Source of the DNA: Yamagishiella unicocca
Lineage: Eukaryota > Chlorophyta > Chlorophyceae > Chlamydomonadales > Volvocaceae
Direction of reading: 5' to 3'
Assembly: GCA_003116995.1 (NCBI GenBank)
Contig: BDSL01000014.1
Location: forward strand, 992,001 to 1,056,000
Length of the DNA stretch: 64,000 nucleotides
Shown: one piece after another, positions 59,854-64,000 of the stretch
Layout of the letters: each line of letters begins with the position of its first letter
How positions within the stretch are numbered: position 1 is the first letter of the stretch
The notes under the pieces: generated by a model
Database searches by the model: none
What the model saw: only the letters and a program-made list of their open reading frames with translations
Told to the model about the DNA's origin: nothing
Program-made: the position numbers and the translations under genes

Positions 59854-60312
59854 GTGTTTGGGGCGTTGGACTCGCCGAGCCGCCGCGGCTGTTGGTGGGA
59901 GCGAGATGACAAGACAGCGCCGTGGCGATTTTGGGCAGCGATGCCTGGCGGCCAGAATGTCAACTTGCTGCAAACGCGGATCGCTCGTGTACCCTAGTTG
60001 GCCGAGCCATGGCGCCCGTCCATCGCCCATGAGTACTGCTCAACTGCAGGCCTGCAACCTGCAGGTCCATATGGAATCATACCATCAAAGTGGATTAGGT
60101 GCCATAGCCACGGTTTGACCGTTTCATAGTAATCCTATCTACCTGCCCATGCGTACCAGCAATGCGGGTATGTGAACTGCGCGCGAGCGTTTGAGAGGTT
60201 TTGGCCACCTACACAGGTTTGGCCACCTGCAAGTGAAATGATCGCAGGTGATCACAGATAAAACGGCCATTGTGGTTGCGAATTACCTGAGCCGCTGTCT
60301 GACACCCCCGAG

Positions 60313-60317
60313 TGTAA
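60313..60317 (+). terminator. Candidate poly(A) signal TGTAA of the coiled-coil gene
   Basis: TGTAA 460 bases after the stop codon, sense orientation, in a range usual for algal 3' UTRs. Confidence 0.4.
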
Positions 60318-60671
60318 TACTAGATACAAGACCAGCATCACACACGTCCGAATGCTATGCATAGCCTTGCGCACTACGTGATCATGCCAGTTACTCAAGC
60401 CCGTGCAACCTAACCAATTAACTTGCAGCAGTGCCCTTGGAGCGTTCGGTCAGAAGCTCGGCATATCACCAGTCACAGTAGCGAGCTGCAGACAAGGAGC
60501 CAACCCCAAGCAGCTGACACTGCCGACAGCAGCAGCAATAGACCAGGATGCGGGGTTTTGTGTCGCCAAAGACACGTAGGCACCAGGTAGTATAGGATTT
60601 ATTTACAGATTAGATACAGGTTACCACAGATCGATCGAACCAACGCAAGATTCAGGGAGGCGACAGAGGGT

Positions 60672-60738
60672 TTTTCGTCTCTCTAAGTGTCAGGCGATGG
60701 TCTGGAACCTTACTGTAACCGTTACAACAATAGTAGTG
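60672..60738 (+). mobile_element. Retroposon 3'-end copy with internal deletion
   Basis: AAGTGTCAGGCGATG runs straight into GTCTGGAACCTTACTGTAAC and ACAACAATAGTAGTGA. Compared with 61081-61160 about 22 bases between GGCGATG and GTCTGG are missing. Confidence 0.7.
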
Positions 60739-61080
60739 ACAGGTACTGGTGGATTCCTGATCGGCTCGGGTTGTCTTGGGGAGCGGGGTTTCCCGTGCTT
60801 CATACTTTCTGGCTATATAGGCGTGTTGAGCCCTGCTAGGGGTCCGTGCCTTATGGGATGAGAGGTGGCGGGTTCCGATGTTTGCATCGTTGCGGCGCTC
60901 CACTGGTTCGTCGGGTGCTGGGCTGTTAGGTTGGTTGGTGGCCAGTTCCTGATAGGGGAGCCTCTAGTGCAAATTCCCCCTGGGGTGCTGGCTGCTGCTC
61001 TGTATGCCTACGGCCTGTCAACTTGGTGTTCTGGTGGTTTGCCTTTGTTTCGGTGCATGTCGGTATTTGTTTCCTCCGTC

Positions 61081-61160
61081 TTGTTCAGTGTCAGGCGATG
61101 CGCCCGATGGTTCTACCTCTTGGTCTGGAACCCACTGTAACCGTTACAACAATAGTAGTG
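61081..61160 (+). mobile_element. Retroposon 3' end, fullest copy
   Basis: Contains in order CAGTGTCAGGCGATGCGCCC, GATGGTTCTACCTCTTGG, TCTGGAACCCACTGTAACC and GTTACAACAATAGTAGTG. The T-rich sequence to the left, back to about 60900, may be more of the same element. The tail differs between copies as a short AC/TAG-rich stretch. Confidence 0.7.
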
Positions 61161-61433
61161 AATCGACAGAGCATGGGCCTATACGCGGGTGAGGTGGCAC
61201 CCAGTGTCCGCCGTGGCTCACGCCAACATGGGGCGGCATGTGGTGTCTCTCCTGCAGACCTACAGATCCATGAGGCCCGGTGCGCGCTCCCTCCACCTTG
61301 CAGCGCTACCTCCATCCCACACGCCACGAAGGACCCCTGGCCGCCGGCCCGGCGTGACGGGGCGCCGACCGCAACCAGCGCGAACAGGGCGGGAGGGTGG
61401 GGTGTTCGCGAGCGAGGATAGCCGAGGATAGAC

Positions 61434-61600
61434 CGTCGTTGGTGCCACGGGCTGAGGCTGAAGTACGCTTGTCTCGTGCGAACCCTAGTGATGAAGGCGG
61501 GGTCCGTCCGACTGCCCTCCGTTACAACAACTCGGCCTTCGCCGCTAGGCGGGCCCTATCCACCTACGGTCGCTCGGCCTTGGAGGTTTCCCTTTATTGC
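61434..61600. repeat. Dispersed repeat shared with 31527-31680
   Basis: Second copy of the repeat beginning CGTTGGTGCCACGG and ending TCGCTCGGCCTTGGAGGT. It contains a small insertion (CGCTAGGCGGGCCCTATC) absent from the first copy. Confidence 0.75.
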
Positions 61601-61755
61601 GGGCGCTATATAATTACCTGCGCTTCAGAAAAAAGCGGCCAGGCAAATACCGGCCTGAACCATGCATACTCCACGAGCAACGCCACCGCCTGTTTCACAC
61701 CTCCCCGCCGGCCGCCGCCTTGTACTCCAGCACACATTTGCAGGGCCTGCAAACT

Positions 61756-61986
61756 TCACCTGTTACGGATACCAAAGGGGGAGTCCGCAAACAGGTTTCC
61801 CGACCATGCGTTACTTGCACTTAAGCCATTATCCGCAGCATCGAAGGACCGCGCCGCTCCGACCCTAGAGTTGGCGTCGGCTGGCGAGGGGTCCAGGTCA
61901 ATCCTGCCAGGAGTGTACAACTCCTTCACCAGTTCGATGATGTGCATCGGTGTAAACTCCTTGGTCTTGTGACTGCGCTGCAAGAA
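61756..61986 (-). pseudogene. Dam-like N6-adenine methylase fragment of a retroelement
   Basis: A 76-residue minus-strand stretch with TPMHIIELVKELY, then GRIDLDPSPADANSRVGAAR and DNGLS..WSGNLFADSPFG. This follows the phage/transposon Dam family (a DLDP block, ARVGA, DDGL, W.G..F.NPPYG). The catalytic NPPY is changed to DSPF and the frame stops shortly afterwards. Related methylase domains are carried by DIRS/PAT-type retrotransposons, which green algae contain. No reverse transcriptase or tyrosine recombinase is adjacent in frame, so this is a decayed piece. Confidence 0.6.
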
Positions 61987-62050
61987 GACAGGCCGCCCCT
62001 CACCGCCGGTGGCCACTCTACTGGTATTCCACTCGGTATCACCGTCTTCT

Positions 62051-62098
62051 ACGATGGCTCTACCTTCTGGTCTGGGGCCCACTGTAACAGTTACTACT
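62051..62098 (+). mobile_element. Retroposon 3'-end copy
   Basis: ACGATGGCTCTACCTTCTGG, then TCTGGGGCCCACTGTAACAG and TTACTACTAA. It lies inside the decayed methylase-bearing retroelement region. Confidence 0.65.
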
Positions 62099-62410
62099 AA
62101 GTTCTTCCGCACCAGCGCCGACACCACCGGGGGCCGGCTGACGTGCTTGTGGATTCGTGATCGGCCTGGGTTGTGGGGGTTACATTGCTGCAAGAGGATG
62201 GCTGCTGCCCGAGCACCACCGGTCCAGCTGTTCTACCTGTAGGACGGTCGGGTTGTGAGCGGCAGCAGCGAGCACTTGCATCTACTAGCAAGTGGTAGCA
62301 AAGCAGTTCCCCTCGTTGTCACAGCCGCACTATTGTGCAAGTGGTGCATAGGCCAAGTTGATGCATGGTGAGGCCACCGGCATGGGTCGCTCGCTTTGTC
62401 CTGGGTTACT

Positions 62411-62466
62411 ATCATTTGCCTCTCGGTCTGGAACCCACTGTAACCGTTACAACAAAATCATTTGCC
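62411..62466 (+). mobile_element. 36-bp retroposon insertion with 10-bp target-site duplication
   Basis: The insert 62421-62456 (TCTCGGTCTGGAACCCACTG, then TAACCGTTACAACAAA) is flanked by ATCATTTGCC at 62411-62420 and 62457-62466. It sits at the start of a recognisable Ty3/Gypsy reverse transcriptase remnant and so is younger than that element. Confidence 0.8.
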
Positions 62467-62890
62467 GCACCTACGGTTGGTCCTGGACATTTTACGTCCC
62501 GAATGTGCGAGGAGCTCTCAAATTGCCATTGGGCGCAGCCGCAGGTAGAGTGTTTGGGCCACATTGTCCCTGCGCTGTCCCTGCGGATGCGGTGCGCATG
62601 GATCCGCCTAAAATGGCTGCTGTTCGTGCCCGCCTGGCCTGTCCCCACGAACTAACTATCTTCCATAAGTTCCTTGCCCGCTATTTGCCGTCCTTGCTGT
62701 GCTGCTGACGCCCCTTACGCGAAAGGATGCTTTCGAGTCCCCTGACGCTTGGATGCCCATGTTCCGCGTCGAGCTCGTTTCTGACGCTTCGCTGGGCGGT
62801 CCCGGAGCGGTTCTTTTGCAGGAAGGGCGTCCTATCGCCTTCACTTCACCCCCCCCCCAGAGCGCAATCATATTGATTGAGAATTGCTAG
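62457..62890 (+). pseudogene. Ty3/Gypsy retrotransposon pol fragment (RT end and RNase H), frameshifted
   Basis: Reading across several frames gives the end of a reverse transcriptase domain (HLRLVLDILR; CHWAQPQVECLGHIV; VRMDPPKMAAVRA), then the RNase H start (LLTPLTRKDA; FRVELVSDASLGGPGAVLLQ; EGRPIAFTS). This order is diagnostic for chromovirus/Gypsy pol. At least two frameshifts and a stop after LIENC show it is dead. No LTR, protease or integrase is recognised nearby. Confidence 0.8.
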
Positions 62891-63043
62891 CCGTACTGCT
62901 GCACGATACGCCTTGTGAGAGTAGCACCGCTACTTGGAGTGTCGGCCCTTTTGTTTTCAAGGCGGACACCGACCAGCAACACAACTAGCAGGCCTGCAGC
63001 CGATGAACCAGTGGAGTGCCGCCACAATGCAATCAAAACAACT

Positions 63044-63098
63044 GCGATGTGCCCGATGGTTCAACCTTTTGAATCCACTGCAATACTGTAGTTACTAG
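63044..63098 (+). mobile_element. Retroposon 3'-end copy
   Basis: GCGATGTGCCCGATGGTTCA, then ACCTTTTGAATCCACTGCAA and GTAGTTACTAG follow the family order; diverged. Confidence 0.6.
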
Positions 63099-63247
63099 CA
63101 GGTACCCTCCTCCCATCCCAAAGACCACGTGCCCCAAGCAGGACACGCCCACCCGTGAACACCGAAAACATTAAGCACCCAAAGATAACGAGCCCCAACC
63201 AAGAGACGCCCACCGTAAACAAATTTCTGACAAAAATTTAAAAAGTT

Positions 63248-63320
63248 CGAAGCCGATGGGACTCGAACCCACAACCCTCAGATTCGAAGTCTGATGCGCT
63301 ATCCATTGCGCCACGGCTCC
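63248..63320 (-). tRNA. tRNA-Arg (anticodon TCG)
   Basis: Reverse strand, 73 nt, intronless. The acceptor stem GGAGCCG pairs with CGGCTTC (one G-T), the D arm is GCGCAATGGATAGCGC, the anticodon stem TCAGA/TCTGA encloses loop CTTCGAA with anticodon TCG, and the T arm is GTGGG-TTCGAGT-CCCAT. Discriminator base G. Confidence 0.95.
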
Positions 63321-64000
63321 CGTACGGGTCACCAGACTTCCTAATGCCTCGGATCGAGGCATGTAAAAGTTCGCCAATAAGTTATATATATAGTTAATTA
63401 TATTTGATGTAAGGCCCTTACTTTGCAGGAGCGCGTTTCTTTTCCAGCAGCGCAAGGGCTGCGCGAGTGTGGTTACCTCCTCCCACCCGGCTGCGGCGGC
63501 GTGCAGGGGTAAGGTTGCAGGGGTATGCTTGCAAGGGTATGCTTGCAAGGGTATGCTTGCAAGGGTATGCTTGCAGGGGGTATGCTTGCAGGGGTATGCT
63601 TGGCACAGGTATGCTTGCAGGGCTATGCTTGCAGGGCTATGCTTGCAGGGCTATGCTTGCAGGGCTATGCTTGCAGGGCTATGCTTGCAGGGCTATGCTT
63701 GCAGGAGGGGGCAGCCGGGGGGGCACCTGGAAAGTTAGCTGGCCGCCCAGGGAACTGCAGGGAGGCGGGCATGCAGGCAGCAGGCATTCTAGGGGCAGGG
63801 GGCATCCTAGGCGCTGGGGAGTGGTCAGGGGCCATGGAGCTTCGTCGCCACGTCAGCGGGCGGCGGTGAGCAGCCTGGGGGCAGCTTGGGGGTATGGTGG
63901 GGCATCCTGCTGGGTGCTGGGGGCAGGCTGGTAGGGGAAAAAGACCCTGGGATGTGGTAGGGTTAGCTACTACGGTGTGTGGTGTGCGGTGTGGGAGCGT
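63321..64000. other. Right edge, tRNA upstream flank and minisatellite
   Basis: No coding exon is recognised. It contains the block shared with the tRNA-Val flank (63440-63485) and a 15-bp minisatellite. Open frames across the minisatellite (63467-63934 and others) are repeat artefacts. Confidence 0.6.
63514..63705 (+). repeat. 15-bp minisatellite, about 13 copies
   Basis: Units GGGCTATGCTTGCAG and GGGTATGCTTGCAAG. The same unit occurs three times at 49885-49925, downstream of the tRNA-Val upstream block. Confidence 0.9.

Larger units (their letters stand above)
59854..63247. other. 3' flank of the coiled-coil gene and retroelement graveyard
   Basis: After the presumed 3' UTR (TGTAA at 60313) there is no intact gene. 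Several retroposon 3' ends, a repeat shared with 31527-31680, a minus-strand Dam-like methylase fragment and a plus-strand Ty3/Gypsy pol fragment lie here, all broken. The tRNA-Arg follows at 63248. Confidence 0.6.

Noticed and set aside
63467..63934. Repetitive protein of 155 residues with LQGYACR repeats
   Set aside because: Produced by the 15-bp minisatellite, whose length is divisible by three; no start context or family.
1..64000. CRISPR arrays
   Set aside because: The tandem repeats found lack unique spacers of constant length, and the window is eukaryotic nuclear DNA.

Overview
The window looks like nuclear DNA of a volvocine green alga close to Chlamydomonas. The evidence is very GC-rich sequence, many short exons with GT..AG introns, TGTAA polyadenylation signals, minisatellite-filled introns, and a gene set typical of that group. 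The species cannot be fixed from the sequence alone. I built the gene models by hand from splice signals, reading-phase continuity and protein family patterns; no database was searched.

Layout. (1) 1-9.4 kb, + strand: 19 exons of an FAD/Fe-S D-lactate/glycolate dehydrogenase, probably GYD1, whose N-terminal FAD-binding part lies left of the window. (2) 11.6-12.3 kb, +: a two-exon RRM protein like the RNA-binding half of cyclophilin E. (3) 14.1-18.8 kb, -: eight exons of a CbbY-like HAD-superfamily protein that has lost a catalytic motif and whose first exon(s) I could not find. (4) 21.3-24.3 and 25.6-27.9 kb, +: two tandem plastid-lipid-associated protein (PAP/fibrillin) genes, each seven exons and 290 aa, with signs of gene conversion. 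(5) 28-32 kb: gene-poor repeat debris with a perfect 23-bp hairpin. (6) 32.1-46.6 kb, +: a 21-exon gene of about 2009 aa with a signal peptide, a periplasmic-binding-protein-like ectodomain, one membrane span and a split class III nucleotide cyclase; its introns carry several unrelated minisatellites. (7) 46.6-52.0 kb: repeats and a tRNA-Val. (8) 52.0-59.9 kb, +: a 17-exon coiled-coil protein of 1086 aa. (9) 59.9-64.0 kb: retroelement remains (Ty3/Gypsy pol, Dam-like methylase), a tRNA-Arg and a 15-bp minisatellite.

The genes do not form one pathway. The dehydrogenase would act in mitochondrial glycolate/D-lactate oxidation, the fibrillins in plastid lipid bodies or thylakoids, the cyclase at the plasma membrane or cilium, and the coiled-coil protein probably in a cytoskeletal structure.

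The most unusual signals are a family of retroposon 3' ends, some only 22-36 bp long yet flanked by target-site duplications; a sense-oriented repeat sitting just upstream of many 3' splice sites; two GC-AG introns in one gene; and conversion tracts between the fibrillin genes that run into intron sequence.
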